A DNA stretch of 64,000 nucleotides. Origin: Paragorgia papillata. Taxonomy: Eukaryota; Cnidaria; Anthozoa; Scleralcyonacea; Coralliidae. Both the position numbers and the translations under genes were made by a program. Location: positions 434,001 to 498,000 of the forward strand of contig JAWNZC010000218.1 of NCBI GenBank assembly GCA_035771165.1, read 5' to 3'. The stretch's first letter is position 1, and each line of letters starts with the position of its first letter. The notes below the pieces were generated by a model. The model saw only the letters and a list, made by a program, of their open reading frames with translations, was not told the origin of the DNA and searched no databases. Below, piece after piece: positions 25,521-35,609 of the stretch.

Positions 25521-25892
25521 CGTTAATATATACATATACATATATATATATATACAGACAGGAGGCGACGCCGAGTGCCTGTCATTTACCGATTTATCCA
25601 CCATCTGGGCCGGAATGGCGGTAAAAGTGTTAGACATTGGTGTTAAAACTGACTTAAAACCAAACAATAAGCATGTTTTGTTTCCATTGACCATGTATTA
25701 GCCACTTCATCCTTAATATAGCAAGAAGGGCTATCTTTAAAATAGAGAACTGGGAATCGGGAAATGATATTGACAATAATGAGCCCTTGTTCTATAATCA
25801 CTCAATATTGATTATTGAACTTGCTTCTTGCCGAGTTTCGATCTCCCGTCGGTCGATCTGTTGTCGCCCATGTTGTAATTTTCGGCCCTTTG
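25521..25892. repeat. Inner part of the left arm, no gene
   Basis: An AT microsatellite (25527-25554) is followed by a unique stretch from CAGACAGGAGGCGACGCC to GTTGTAATTTTCGGCCC. The stretch is repeated in reverse at 35236-35580 with few differences. Inverted similarity ends near 25892. Confidence 0.8.
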
Positions 25893-26212
25893 ACTGTAGC
25901 GAACCGTTGGAGTTTTGATAGTTTGTAAAATGTTAATTTAGACAAAAACAGTAGCGCAATAATATAGTTTTGGCGACGCACATGTTTTTAAGTCAAGCTG
26001 TAACGAACCGTAGCGCAATAATGAACTCAGAATCTTACAATCACAGCGGCAAATACCATGTTTCTGACCAATTATAATCAAGGAGTTGGAAAAAATGTAT
26101 AATAATAGCAAATAGTAGCGCAATAATAAATATGCTTACCTACTATTTAGTAGCGCAAAAATATATATTTTGGCAGCGCGCATGTTTTTATGGTATATTA
26201 AGATAATCTTTC
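25893..26212. repeat. TAGCGCAATAAT repeats, no gene
   Basis: Several copies of GTAGCGCAATAAT and TTTTGGCRRCGCRCATGTTTTTA occur in this AT-rich stretch between arm and core. No coding potential is convincing. Confidence 0.6.
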
Positions 26213-26516
26213 GAAAGCACAGCAGTAGTGATACCCCCCATATGGCGGATTCATAATTAATTAGGTAAATTGAATTTTTAATGAGCTTCGTCAATATCCT
26301 CCTCAGGCTCCTTTGAGACCTCCTAACCCTAGTCTTCCGGAACCCCCTAACCCTAGATGTTACTCAACCCCCCAGGTATTCACTACGTCATTCCCGATTG
26401 GTCTCCGACTGATTTCCATAGGCAAAATACCGTCGAGTTGTTTCTTATAAGTACTAAAGTACGGTGTGTGTATATACACTTTACCCAAACAGTGCGTACG
26501 GTAAACGTTTGACAAA
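26213..26516 (+). promoter_or_regulatory. Upstream block of the Bcl-2-like gene / inner inverted repeat
   Basis: The block holds GATACCCCCCAT, CTCAGGCTCCTTTG, TAACCCTAG words, CACTACGTCATTCCC, TCTCCGACTGATTTCC and CAAACAGTGCGTACGG just before the ATG at 26517. The same string in reverse runs from 32315 to 32760, and parts recur upstream of the decayed copies. It looks like a promoter that has been duplicated with its gene; the TACGTCA core resembles an ATF/CREB site. Confidence 0.55.
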
Positions 26517-26894
26517 ATGGATATTGTTTACGATGAACTATGGAAAAATAACGTTGATATCGATAAAGACACTCTGTCGTATTATCTTAAACATTGTCTA
26601 GAAGAACATCGAGTACTATTCGACAGTATCAGTGAACAAATACCCAGAATATGTCTTCAACACGTTTATGAAGAGATGAACCCCAACAATTTTGGTCGAA
26701 TTATCGCTTATCTAACCCTAGTGTATAGAGTAAACGAATCCTTGGATGAAGAATCAATTCGAGAAGCCGTCAGGAGAACGATCAATGATTTAAAATGTAT
26801 TGACTTGTCTAAATACAGACGAATTATTATTAGTTCTCCACGGTTGCTAGGGTACCTTCTACTCAGACTGATATTTGCATATTTCCAGGTGTAA
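26517..26894 (+). CDS. Short Bcl-2-like protein (putative)
   Basis: A 125-residue open frame after a repeated promoter block. Residues about 55-75 read NPNNFGRIIAYLTLVYRV, which resembles the BH1 motif of Bcl-2 proteins (N-W/F-G-R-I-x-A-hydrophobic). Around it are predicted amphipathic helices, and the end is a hydrophobic helix (LLGYLLLRLIFAYFQV) that could be the last core helix or a membrane tail. If the assignment holds, the role would be to block mitochondrial apoptosis, as small viral Bcl-2 homologues do. The protein is short for the family and lacks a clear BH2 tryptophan, so the call rests on one motif and overall helix content. Three decayed copies of the gene (27585, 28380 and inverted at 32040) lie in the same core. 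Confidence 0.45.
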   Translation: MDIVYDELWKNNVDIDKDTLSYYLKHCLEEHRVLFDSISEQIPRICLQHVYEEMNPNNFGRIIAYLTLVYRVNESLDEESIREAVRRTINDLKCIDLSKYRRIIISSPRLLGYLLLRLIFAYFQV

Positions 26895-27584
26895 AACCTC
26901 ATTAGGAGGTCATTAAAAGGTCATTAGTATTTTAAACAAAAGAACGAGTCTGGGCGAGTCCGGGCGACGTCCTAGGGGTCATTAAGGAGATTAAGCGCTT
27001 AGGCAAGTCTAGGCGAGAAGGTCATTAACAGTGTTACCATAGCAAGACAGCGTCGCGTCCTTCATTCGTCTCAGGCTCCTTTGGGACCCTCTACTGTTAC
27101 TCAACCCCCCGTATAATACGTCATAATCGATAGCTCTCCGACTAATTCCCGAAGATCGTCATTTCATTTATGCGCTTTACCTTACTGATCGACAGTCAGC
27201 AGTTGTGGGGCATGTTATAATATTCAAACAGAATAAGTCATCCTAGAATCATTGCTTGCTAAACCCTTGTTTATAAGTGAAGAATTCGTGAGAAGATAGA
27301 ATGAGGAATCACTTTAAGCCGTATATAAGAAGAACTTAAGATAGTGTGAGGAATCAATTCGAAAAGCCGTGAGCTAAGGGGTTTAAAACGTATTAACACT
27401 AGCACATAGTAATGAAAAGCTTATATATGAATATTATATTAGATATTTGGTTATCAAAAGGCATTCGACTTATACTCCTTATAAGTAATAGTAATTACCT
27501 TTTCATTTATACACTTAACTCAAACGCCAGTTAGCACTTGTGGGACATGTAAGGATACAGAGCATGCGTACAGTAAACTTTAAC
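26895..27584. other. Spacer with repeated 3' and promoter blocks
   Basis: After the Bcl-2-like gene come GGTCATTA words, GGCAAGTCTAGGCGAG, then CTCAGGCTCCTTTGGGACC (27070) and CTCAACCCCCCGTATAATACGTCATAATCGATAGCTCTCCG (27097-27137, in parts). These are the same modules that bound the other gene copies. No intact gene is present. Confidence 0.6.
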
Positions 27585-28160
27585 AAAATAGACGTTCTTT
27601 ACAAGGAACGAGAGAGAAATTGACAGAGACACTTTATATTTTTTATCTGAAACCTTGTTTGGAGGAATATAGAGAGTTTGGAGCAATTTAAATGTCTGAA
27701 TCTGCTAAGATAACTTAACTCGAATATTATCTGAATAAGTTATGAATATTATATTAGGGTTAGAACCTAAATGGTCAACCACAGTAAGTCATCCTAGAAT
27801 CATTGCTAACTAAACCCTTGTTTATGAGTGAAGGAAGATAGAATGAAGAATCACTTTGAGAAGCTGAACTTAAGATACGTACGAATCAATCTGAAAAGCC
27901 GTGAGCTCAGAAAAAACGTATTGGCACATAGCAATAAAAAGCTTATATATGAATATTATATTAGATATTTGGTTCGCTTTTATGGTGTTTATACGTATAG
28001 GAACTGTATGGAGCTAAAAAGAGTCGCCTTGAATGGTAGCGGATCGTTATTATAAACTTAGAAGAACATTATTCGACAGCATATTTGACCAAGCACTTTG
28101 AAAAATTACAGAGATTGGTTAAATAATTCGTCGCTATGATTTAGTATGTTATAAGATTCT
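27585..28160 (+). pseudogene. Decayed second copy of the Bcl-2-like gene
   Basis: ACAAAATAGACGTTC...ACAAGGAACGAGAGAG matches the start of the 26517 gene with substitutions and deletions, and GACACTTTATATTTTTTATC matches its second segment. The ATG is changed to ATAG-type sequence and frames are broken. Fragments such as CTTAAGATACGTACGAATCAATC and CATTATTCGACAGCATATTTG recur further on. Confidence 0.55.
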
Positions 28161-28379
28161 CGCACGTGCAGAACACAAAAGGGAAAAGTCATTAAAGTTA
28201 CTAATGGCTAAAACATAACCGGCTTTCACATAAGTAGAATATTTAATTCATTTTAGGGGGCGATCATGAGCTTTGGGGGATAATAAGGGTATTCATGCAT
28301 GGGCAAGTTTAGGCGAGGCGTTGGTGTAACCATGGAGAATGTACAGCGTCGTCTCATAAGGCAGAATTCAAAATATTCA

Positions 28380-28760
28380 GCTTAAGATATTTATTTCTTG
28401 GTCCAAAAAATCAAAGCATAGTCGAAAGTGTTATCGTATTTGAAGAAAACACAGTTAATCAACCTGTTGTAGACAGTCCTGTTGTTAGTTTGGCAAGCGA
28501 AGAGAGTGTAAATGATTCTAGCTTTCCCCTAACCTTAGCTGGATAGAGTAAATGATACCTTGAATGAAGAAACCGTTCGGTAAACTGTTTGCAAGACATT
28601 GAAACAATTTCTTCAGAGGGGTTTTCCAAAATATAAACTGGCAGGGGTTAAACGGCTGACTCGGCTATTTTATTAACGTCGTCAAGCAGCCTGTTAACTA
28701 ATGTTGCTAAGGTTGATATTTGCATATTTATCCTGAGTGCACGTGCAGGAGACAAAAGAA
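28380..28760 (+). pseudogene. Decayed third copy of the Bcl-2-like gene
   Basis: GATACCTTGAATGAAGAAACCGTTCGG parallels AATCCTTGGATGAAGAATC of the intact copy, and GCTAAGGTTGATATTTGCATATTTATCC parallels its 3' end (CTCAGACTGATATTTGCATATTTCC). Downstream, as after the intact gene, come GTGCATGAATAA and GGCAGAGCTGTAACCATAG words. Stops in all frames. Confidence 0.55.
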
Positions 28761-28929
28761 AAAACTCATCAAGGGTATTAGGGGGATTAAGTGCATGAAT
28801 AAAACAATGAGACTTGTTCGGGCAGAGCTGTAACCATAGAAATGTACATGCGACTCACCGTAGAGAATAAGTAATTCAAAGCGTTTGGCTTAAAATAATT
28901 TATTGAGAAATATATCTTTACTCTTGGTT

Positions 28930-29220
28930 TATTCAATCTCAGGCTCCTTTGGGACCCCCTAACCCTAATCTCATTAGTATACATTTTATATAGCGGCGCG
29001 TTACGTCATTAGCGCCTAACCCTAGTGTTCCGGAACCCCCTGGTTTTCACTACGTCATACCGACTTATTATTTATGCACTAGCTTTCATCCAACCCCCCG
29101 TGTAATAATACGTCATAACCGATAGCTCTCCGACTGATTCCCGAAGTTACGTCATTATCAAAAGGCACTGGGCTTATATAAGTATAGCAACCAACTTTCA
29201 TTTATACACTTACGATTAAA
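28930..29220 (+). promoter_or_regulatory. Repeated promoter-like block with TACGTCAT motifs
   Basis: CTCAGGCTCCTTTGGGACC and CCTAACCCTAAT are followed by four TTACGTCAT/TACGTCATA words (29003, 29052, 29110, 29143), ACCGATAGCTCTCCGACTG and a TATA-like CTTATATAAG near 29173. The block resembles 26290-26500 and 27070-27200. The gene downstream on the plus strand is not preserved; the RING gene approaches from the other side. Confidence 0.5.
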
Positions 29221-29365
29221 TTTAGATTCCATACACTGAACTTAACATTTAAGCGATGTGTTGATTAAAATATAGGGACATATATTATGTTTAACTCGAG
29301 TAAAGTTTGTCTTCTTTCGAAACATTTGGTGGCTCTTAAAAGAGCCGAGGTTGTTTGCTTTGTGG

Positions 29366-30019
29366 TTAAACTCCAATCCAATGGCAACCACACCACGTTG
29401 GCTGTCCGCAAATCATCATGAATGGTACAGCGATATCCACGATCACCGAACGTAATTCGTTTACACATGTTTTGTGTATGGTCGATCGACAACATGATGT
29501 CTCCACCAGTTCCGGGCCACTCTGCTTCTCTCTGAAACAGAGGAAACAGAATCTCGCATCATCGAAAACCGTTCGGCAGTACGCACAACGTGCGATGCCA
29601 TTCTCGAACAATGAGGTGTTCATCCACTCGCTGAAACATCTTGAGTGTATGAAATGCTGGCAGCATGGAGTTGTGATTGCGCATCGCTCTTCCCTTTTGA
29701 TTTCCACCAGGCATATATGGCAGTCTTCAAATTCCCTGCTGGACCTTTCGGCAGATGCCAAGAACCCAAACAGGTGAAAATATTTTGTAGGAAGGACTGA
29801 ATCAGGCGATGGCAGTACTGCAACTTGTTCCATCTTGAATTGAATGCTGTATGTGATTCTACTTGTTTTTCGCCGAGGGTTTTGAAAGCCTGGCGAATGG
29901 TAAAAACAGAGAAAACAATTTGAGATGTTCCGACACATAATAAGGTATTCTCTCATTGTATAGGGAGTTTCGGTGAATGAATAACGAGGCATTTCACTAA
30001 AGTAATTTCCTAAGCGCAA
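29366..30019 (-). CDS. RING-H2 finger protein, putative E3 ubiquitin ligase
   Basis: A 217-residue open frame; a second possible start (MEQVAVL) lies 63 residues in, at about 29831. Residues about 95-150 hold a RING-H2 pattern: CHIC, then CCQHFIHSRC, then CAYC. This is followed by a second cysteine-rich segment (CFLC...CCRSTIHKTC) that repeats the layout. RING fingers recruit E2 enzymes and drive ubiquitin transfer; viruses often use them to redirect host proteins to degradation. The gene faces the Bcl-2-like copies across a promoter-rich stretch. The frame is uninterrupted while everything around is decayed, so it may be under selection or recent. I cannot name an orthologue. Confidence 0.65.
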   Translation of the reverse strand: MRLGNYFSEMPRYSFTETPYTMREYLIMCRNISNCFLCFYHSPGFQNPRRKTSRITYSIQFKMEQVAVLPSPDSVLPTKYFHLFGFLASAERSSREFEDCHICLVEIKREERCAITTPCCQHFIHSRCFSEWMNTSLFENGIARCAYCRTVFDDARFCFLCFREKQSGPELVETSCCRSTIHKTCVNELRSVIVDIAVPFMMICGQPTWCGCHWIGV

Positions 30020-30117
30020 TGTGTTTTGTTGCTATTTACTAGCTTCAAATTTGCCGCTCTTTTAAATTAACTGAATTCCGTAATTGACCAAGCTTTAAGA
30101 ACACGTCGCACCCAAAA

Positions 30118-30126
30118 AAAAAAAAA

Positions 30127-30172
<46 letters not shown>
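30118..30172. repeat. A-rich and (AT)n microsatellite
   Basis: An A-tract with interspersed T is followed by about 20 AT dinucleotides. Short (AT)n and (GT)n runs also occur at 30336-30381. Confidence 0.9.
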
Positions 30173-30179
<7 letters not shown>

Positions 30180-30684
30180 GCCAGTAAATCCATCCAGGTC
30201 TATAATTCCTACTATGTTTTCTATCTTATCCGCTGATGTTTCTGGTTTCCTTTCCTTGGTGAAATATATTCTGAACAATATAGATCACCGAGAGATTCCT
30301 ATGATGACTTCCTTTGGTAATATCGATTTACATGCATATATATATATATAACAGCTAATTAGATTATGTGTGTGTGTGTGTTTCAGAACGTATACGCCAA
30401 CTCTATCGATTAAACCCCCGCGACCAAACAATTATGCACGCCCTAAATCTATGATTGATGTCAATATTTGTAGAAACTTATCAAAATACTATATTTTTAA
30501 TACTAAACATATAATTTAGAGCTTGCATTACCACACACCGACTCCTCACTCTTTTTATGCAATATTTTGCTATAATATAACTCAACAACACCTTTTATAC
30601 GAGAGTTGATAAGCGGAGGCTTCCACATTTAACCTGTACCAAAGGAATATCAGAAAGACATGCACATTATTTGTAATTACTTTA
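30173..30684. other. AT-rich spacer, nothing recognised
   Basis: No coding signal, RNA or inverted repeat beyond the short microsatellites could be supported. Confidence 0.5.
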
Positions 30685-30909
30685 TTGAACTTCAGCATAG
30701 TACAGAAACACGACGTTATGTGTGATATGGTGTACCTTGGTGTTATTTGTGATGTAGCTGATCCAGTTTCTGTAAATATTCCATTTAAGATTGTACGAGA
30801 TAGAAATGAAAAGAGTGTTTTAACTAGGAGCGAGAGTAAAGATTATAGGGCTGTATATAACAAACGAGTAATTGTAGATAATTTTGACACTTTACCTTAT
30901 GGATTTTAA
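30685..30909 (+). CDS. Small open frame, unknown
   Basis: About 74 residues, opening at a TTG codon, with a first ATG at about 30718 (MCDMVYLGVICDVADPV). The amino-acid mix is protein-like (balanced charged and hydrophobic residues, no low-complexity run), and it ends 120 bp before the tRNA-like gene. CAGCATAGTACAG just upstream could be a splice acceptor, making this the last exon of something longer. I do not recognise the family. Confidence 0.25.
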   Translation: MNFSIVQKHDVMCDMVYLGVICDVADPVSVNIPFKIVRDRNEKSVLTRSESKDYRAVYNKRVIVDNFDTLPYGF

Positions 30910-31029
30910 AAATAGATTTTTAACTTTGCATGTCTGTAAATAATTTTAAAATTTTTGTGTATGATTGTAAATTGAAATTACATCTTTTATCAGCACTACC
31001 TGTTGTCTTGTTTTGAAGAAAAATAATTG

Positions 31030-31101
31030 CCAGGTGTGGGATTCGAACCCACGTCTTCTGGGACTTTAAACCCAGCGCCTTAACCATTCGGCCACCCTCG
31101 C
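31030..31101 (-). tRNA. tRNA-like gene, possibly Leu(UAA), imperfect
   Basis: On the minus strand, TGGCCGAATGGTTAAGGCG is a good D arm (A box). GTGGGTTCGAATCCCAC is a perfect T arm (B box). CTGGG and CCCAG form an anticodon stem around TTTAAAGT, giving UAA if the loop is read conventionally. The loop is one base too long, the Leu/Ser-type long variable arm is missing (AAGAC only), and two acceptor-stem pairs mismatch. It may be a pseudogene, a SINE head or a viral tRNA. Both internal promoter boxes are intact. Confidence 0.55.
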
Positions 31102-31161
31102 GCTTACATTCAAGGTTCCATATTTTCTCTTTATAAAAAATTGGATCATGGGGTTCCTTGC

Positions 31162-31841
31162 GGGAGCAGAAAGGGTACATGTTGTATTATTCAAACGGGG
31201 CGAATATAAAACTCACGAGTTTACTCACGAGTTACTCACGAGTTACTCATTTACTCATGAGTAACTTACGAGTTACTCATTTACTCATGAGTAACTCACG
31301 AGTTACTCATTTACTCATGAGTTACTCATGAGTTACTCATGAGTTACTCATTTACTCACGAGTTACTCATGAGTAACTCATGAGTTACTCATTTACTCAT
31401 GAGTAACTCGTGAGTAACTCGTGAGTAAATGAGTAACTCATGAGTTACTCATGAGTAAATTAGCAACTCGTGAGTAACTCGTGAGTTACTCATTTACTCA
31501 CGAGTTACTCACGAGTTACTCATTTACTCATGAGTAACTTACGAGTTACTCATTTACTCATGAGTAACTCACGAGTTACTCATTTACTCATGAGTTACTC
31601 CTGAGTTACTCATGAGTTACTCATTTACTCACGAGTTACTCATGAGTTACTCATGAGTTACTCATTTACTCATGAGTAACTCATGATTTACTCATGAATC
31701 CTAAGATTGAATCATTAAAGCATAAGATTGAATCATTGAATCCTAAGATTGAATCATTGAATCATTGAATCCCAAGACTGAATCCTAAGGGTTTTATATT
31801 CGCCCCGTTTGAATAATACAACATGTACCCTTTCTGCTCCC
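31162..31841. mobile_element. TIR element filled with a palindromic minisatellite
   Basis: The ends are about 50-bp inverted copies: GGGAGCAGAAAGGGTACATG at 31162 and its complement at 31822-31841, with AACGGGGCGAATATAAAAC inside. Between them lie about 480 bp of ACTCATGAGT / ACTCACGAGT / TTACTCATTT units, then GAATCCTAAGATTGAATC units. ACTCATGAGT is itself a palindrome. The structure mirrors the satellite-filled element at 45747-51020 on a smaller scale. Flanking duplication is unclear. Confidence 0.8.
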
Positions 31842-32039
31842 TGTCCTTTAATGATCGCTAATTAGTTTCTAATGGTTTGGCTTATGCAAATATCACACTT
31901 AGTAACAACGCTTTCAAAGTAATAAATCGCTTTGCCTTTATATATATTTTTTTTTTCACGACTTCTCGAAGTGATTCCTCACTCTATATTCTCGATTTCC
32001 TCGCTTATAAACAAGGGTTTAGTCAACAATGATTCTAGA
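31842..32039. other. AT-rich spacer of the core
   Basis: Contains fragments shared with 27230-27300 in reverse (AACAAGGGTTTAG, TGATTCTAG), further traces of the duplicated gene units. No gene. Confidence 0.5.
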
Positions 32040-32315
32040 AAGATTTACTCTGTTCAGGTTCTAATATAATATTCATAGCTTATTCAAATAATATTCGAGC
32101 TAAGTTATCTCAGCCGATTCAGACATTTAAACTGTTCAAATCATCTCTTCGTAAATAACACTCAGATTACTCGGCAAGCTATCTACAGTGATTTGGTCGT
32201 TTACACTATCGTACAGATCTTGGTGTTCTTCTAGAAGAGTTTTAATGTGAAAAGACAGAGTGTCTTTATCGATATCAACGTTATTTCTTTCTAGTTCATC
32301 GTAAATAATATCCAT
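32040..32315 (-). pseudogene. Decayed inverted copy of the Bcl-2-like gene
   Basis: Read on the minus strand, it begins with ATGGATATTATTTACGATG and continues to GATATCGATAAAGACACTC, nearly identical to the start of the 26517 gene. It then degenerates and ends with GATGATTTGAACAG and GTCTGAATCGGC, fragments also seen in the second copy. It lies in the right inner inverted repeat. Confidence 0.65.
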
Positions 32316-32790
32316 CTTGTCAAACGTTTACCGTACGCACTGTTGGGGTAAAGTGTATATATATACAACACCGTACTTTAGTACTTATAAGAAACAACTC
32401 GACGGTATTTTGCCTAGGGGAATCAGTCGGAGACCAAACGGGTATGACGTAGTGAAAACCAGGGGATTGAGTAACAGCTAGGGTTTAGGGGGGGAAAGTT
32501 AGGGTTAGGAAGTCCCAAAGGAACCTGAGAAAAAATTATGTAAGCATAAATAATGTTAGGGTTTGGAGGACCCAAAGGAGCCTGATACATAATGACGTAA
32601 TGAGATTAGGGTTAGAGGGTCCCAAAGGAGCCTGAGAAATAATGACTTATGCATAATAGGGTTAGAGGGTCCCACAGGAGCCTGAGAATGAATAAATAAT
32701 AAGTTGAATATTTAATGAGGCGGCATCCCTTTGTACTCCATAGTGGGGGGTATTACTACTCACAGCTACTTTCCCAGCACTAATAAACAC
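32316..32790 (-). promoter_or_regulatory. Right inner inverted repeat, promoter-like block
   Basis: This is the mirror of 26213-26516: CAAACGTTTACCGTACGCAC, AACTCGACGGTATTTTGCC, TATGACGTAGTG, then four copies of TCCCAAAGGAGCCTGA-type words, and GGGGGGTATTACTACTC near 32740. The left copy has one CTCAGGCTCCTTT word, so this end has gained extra units. Confidence 0.6.
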
Positions 32791-33439
32791 ATATTGCGCC
32801 CACCGTTTTCTCTTCACTTACTCCGTTCTGCAAGTGTTAACTTGGCAATTCATCAGCTTTTATACATGTTTTTCTCAGTTTTACTGGTCTAAAGATCTGA
32901 ACTGTGAACTCAATGTATGTGCATTCTGAAACTACCTCAATACAGTGTTCTTGGATAACGTTTGTCTTTCTTATAGTAGTTGCTAAGTCATATAAAACTA
33001 CACTAAACGCGTAAAGCAGCTCTTAGTGATAAAGAGCTTTCGTTAAAACGTATTTCATACAACAGTATTGGCAGTTTCGAAATTGTCGCCCTTGCCTACG
33101 TGGCACTAAATATTTTTGATATCTCTAACACAGCCTATAAAGAAATAACGATGCAAATTGGCGATTTAAACTCATTTACGCCCTGATTGTCGGTACCCTT
33201 TCTGTGGGCAATCTGGACGGAAACAGCCTTCGGTCTGAACGTCTTGTGGAGAGTACTGACAATGAACAATTGACTGATATTTTATATGTCCTTTGACTGT
33301 TATCAAATAAGCAGGGCCAACGTCTCTTGCCAGCATGTAGCGGTATATCAACTGATCGAGGGAGCATACATTTGCTGGTATCGTTTTGAAATATGTCACT
33401 ATTTGGAGGTTTGGCATCGACGTCTTCAACCAAAGAATG
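32791..33439. other. Core segment without recognised gene
   Basis: Two overlapping minus-strand frames of 85-93 codons (33172-33453) have no family features and start at arbitrary codons. I see no repeat or RNA structure. Confidence 0.4.
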
Positions 33440-33551
33440 TTCACCAAGAACAATTCTTGCGTTCGGAGATTTGCCTCGCTATTCGTTCAAAGAACTCGTA
33501 AACAAAGATGAGATTGGACATGGAGGTTATGCTTCGGTTTTGAAGTATGAG
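33440..33551 (+). pseudogene. Fragment resembling a protein-kinase glycine-rich loop
   Basis: A plus-strand frame reads FGDLPRYSFKELVNKDEIGH and then GGYASVLKYE before a TGA. IGHGGYASV fits the G-x-G-x-x-x-V ATP-binding loop, preceded by a typical short lead-in. It is cut at about 33540 by a MITE, and no lysine or catalytic loop follows. Possibly an exon remnant captured by the element. Confidence 0.3.
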
Positions 33552-33688
33552 TAATCAATAGGTCGATTTATGAAATTCTGTAGAACGAAATTTTTTAAAA
33601 ATTAACAAACGTGATTTTTCCGGGGGAAAAAAATTATTCGTTCTACAGATTTTTTTAAAAATCGGCCTATTGATTATTCATACTTCAA
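33540..33688. mobile_element. 149-bp palindromic MITE
   Basis: TTGAAGTATGAGTAATCAAT at the left pairs with ATTGATTATTCATACTTCAA at the right, and inverted similarity continues through TCTGTAGAACGAA / TTCGTTCTACAGA to a central spacer of about 40 bp. Confidence 0.85.
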
Positions 33689-35235
33689 GAAAAGTTTTAA
33701 TGAAAATAAATTGGGGGTTACCAAAGTTTTATTCGAATTAAATTAGTTTGAAGGATAATTGGCAGCCATTTTGAAACGTCATTGTTGCCATAGCAACAAC
33801 TGTTGGTATTTATTTGGTAACAGTTTTTGATTGTCAGACTGTTTAATTATGCATAACATTTAGTTTTATTCTTTTTCCGAATTGTTTACGTACATGTTTT
33901 GGACTCTCAAACTTGTATTTTCCATTTTTCAAGAAACTGTATAGAGCCACCTTAAATACATTATTGGTAGTTCGCCACCTTTGCGCTTTTTTATATTGAG
34001 ATCTCACTCTTTTGGATGGAAATGAGTATCAATTACATATACATGCATCGCACGTATTACGATTTCTATCTCCCCAATATTTTTATGGGTGACTATAATA
34101 ACCCATCGGTTTGTTGTAAATTAGCATTGAGATAAATTGATTAGGTTAATTTAGTTTAAAGTATGTAACCGTATAAATAAAACAATATTACCATACTATA
34201 TATACTATATACCATAAGAAATGTGATGAAAATCACATTGTTTGCTCAAAGATCAGTTTTCCACAACAATCGTTTACAGCAATGTAGCGTTTTCTTTTGT
34301 CTGCAAGCCATTAGTTTTGCATGCAGGATTTACACAAGCCCAAAGAAATCGCTACGTTTCGGTTGAAGTGGAAAACTGCATATTCAATATTTCAGTTTCA
34401 GTCCACTTCAACCGGAGCAAGGGGTTTTGACCGAAACAAACATCAGTGCTCCTCTTTCACAGTATCGGCAGCTTACCACCGTTTTACATTTGGTATTAAA
34501 TAATTATCCTCCTATTATAACGATGTTATATTTCTATGAGTAATAATATTAGCTAGATTATAGAAGACCCGTCCACTTTCACGACTTCCGTTTGTTAATC
34601 CTCGTTGAACATTGACAAATTGCCCAAAAATCACCTAATAGAATTGCTTCGTTCTTTGAAGTCACTCATCCAATTTGATAAAGAACAACATATTTGTGCG
34701 ATTTCATCTTTATACGTGCATTCGATTTCGAGCGCTTGTTCCGTTTTTTCGCTTTTCACATCAAAAAGACTAATTAAACCTTTATATAAACCCAGGAGGT
34801 TTCCTATGGACGAGTAAAATACTAAAGGCACTCTTGGGCATTAAAGGGTTAAACTGCCTTTTGAGCAGCATTTAAATAGCAACTCGCCGTGGTCTGTTTC
34901 GTAATATATTACCAGAGACGTTTCAAGTAATGCATTGCCGAATTCTTTACTCGAAGAAGAATAACACATCTTCTGTTGTATTGTATTTTTGATACACAAT
35001 ATTAAACTGTCACTGGACGCTCAACAGTGAACAAACCAACCTGAAATTCAACGCTTTTTATATTTAAACAGTCAACAATCAACGAACGTACCGGATATAC
35101 AGTACACGCGAATATTGCGCACGTCTTTTTGATGGCTATAAACTATTCAAAGTGAAGAACAACATTTAGTAAAACACTTCAGTCTACGTTTTAATACAGT
35201 CTACGCTGTATTATTTCTCGAAGGATTATCTACAG
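33689..35235. other. AT-rich core segment, no gene
   Basis: Only short frames of 60-70 codons without family features. A 13-bp perfect stem, CGGTTGAAGTGGA at about 34357 and TCCACTTCAACCG at about 34402, has a spacer of roughly 32 bp. Nothing else is supported. Confidence 0.5.
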
Positions 35236-35571
35236 CCACAGGGCCGAAAATTACAACATGGGCGAAAACAGATCGACCGACGGGAGATCGAAACTCGGCA
35301 AGAAGCAAGTTCAATAATCAATATTGATTGATTATAGAACAAGGGCTCATTATTGTCAATATCATTTCCCGATTCCCAGTTCCCTATCTTAAACGATAGC
35401 CCTTCTTGCTATATTAAGGACGAAGTGGCTAATACATGGTCAATGGAAACAAAACATGCTTATTTTTTGGTTTTAAGTCAGTTTTAACACCAATGTCTAA
35501 CACTTTTACCGCCATTCCGGCCCAGATGGTGGATAAATCGGTAAATGACAGGCACTCGGCTTCGCCTCGTG

Positions 35572-35609
<38 letters not shown>

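Noticed and set aside
30920..31180. Minus-strand 86-codon frame containing GGRMVKALGLKS
   Set aside because: This is a known type of artefact from translating a tRNA sequence, here the tRNA-like gene at 31030-31101.
31210..31690. Possible CRISPR array
   Set aside because: Units are short, palindromic and without unique spacers, and the DNA is clearly eukaryotic.
33172..33453. Two overlapping minus-strand frames of 85-93 codons
   Set aside because: No motif, no promoter context, and no agreement with the kinase-like plus-strand reading next to them.
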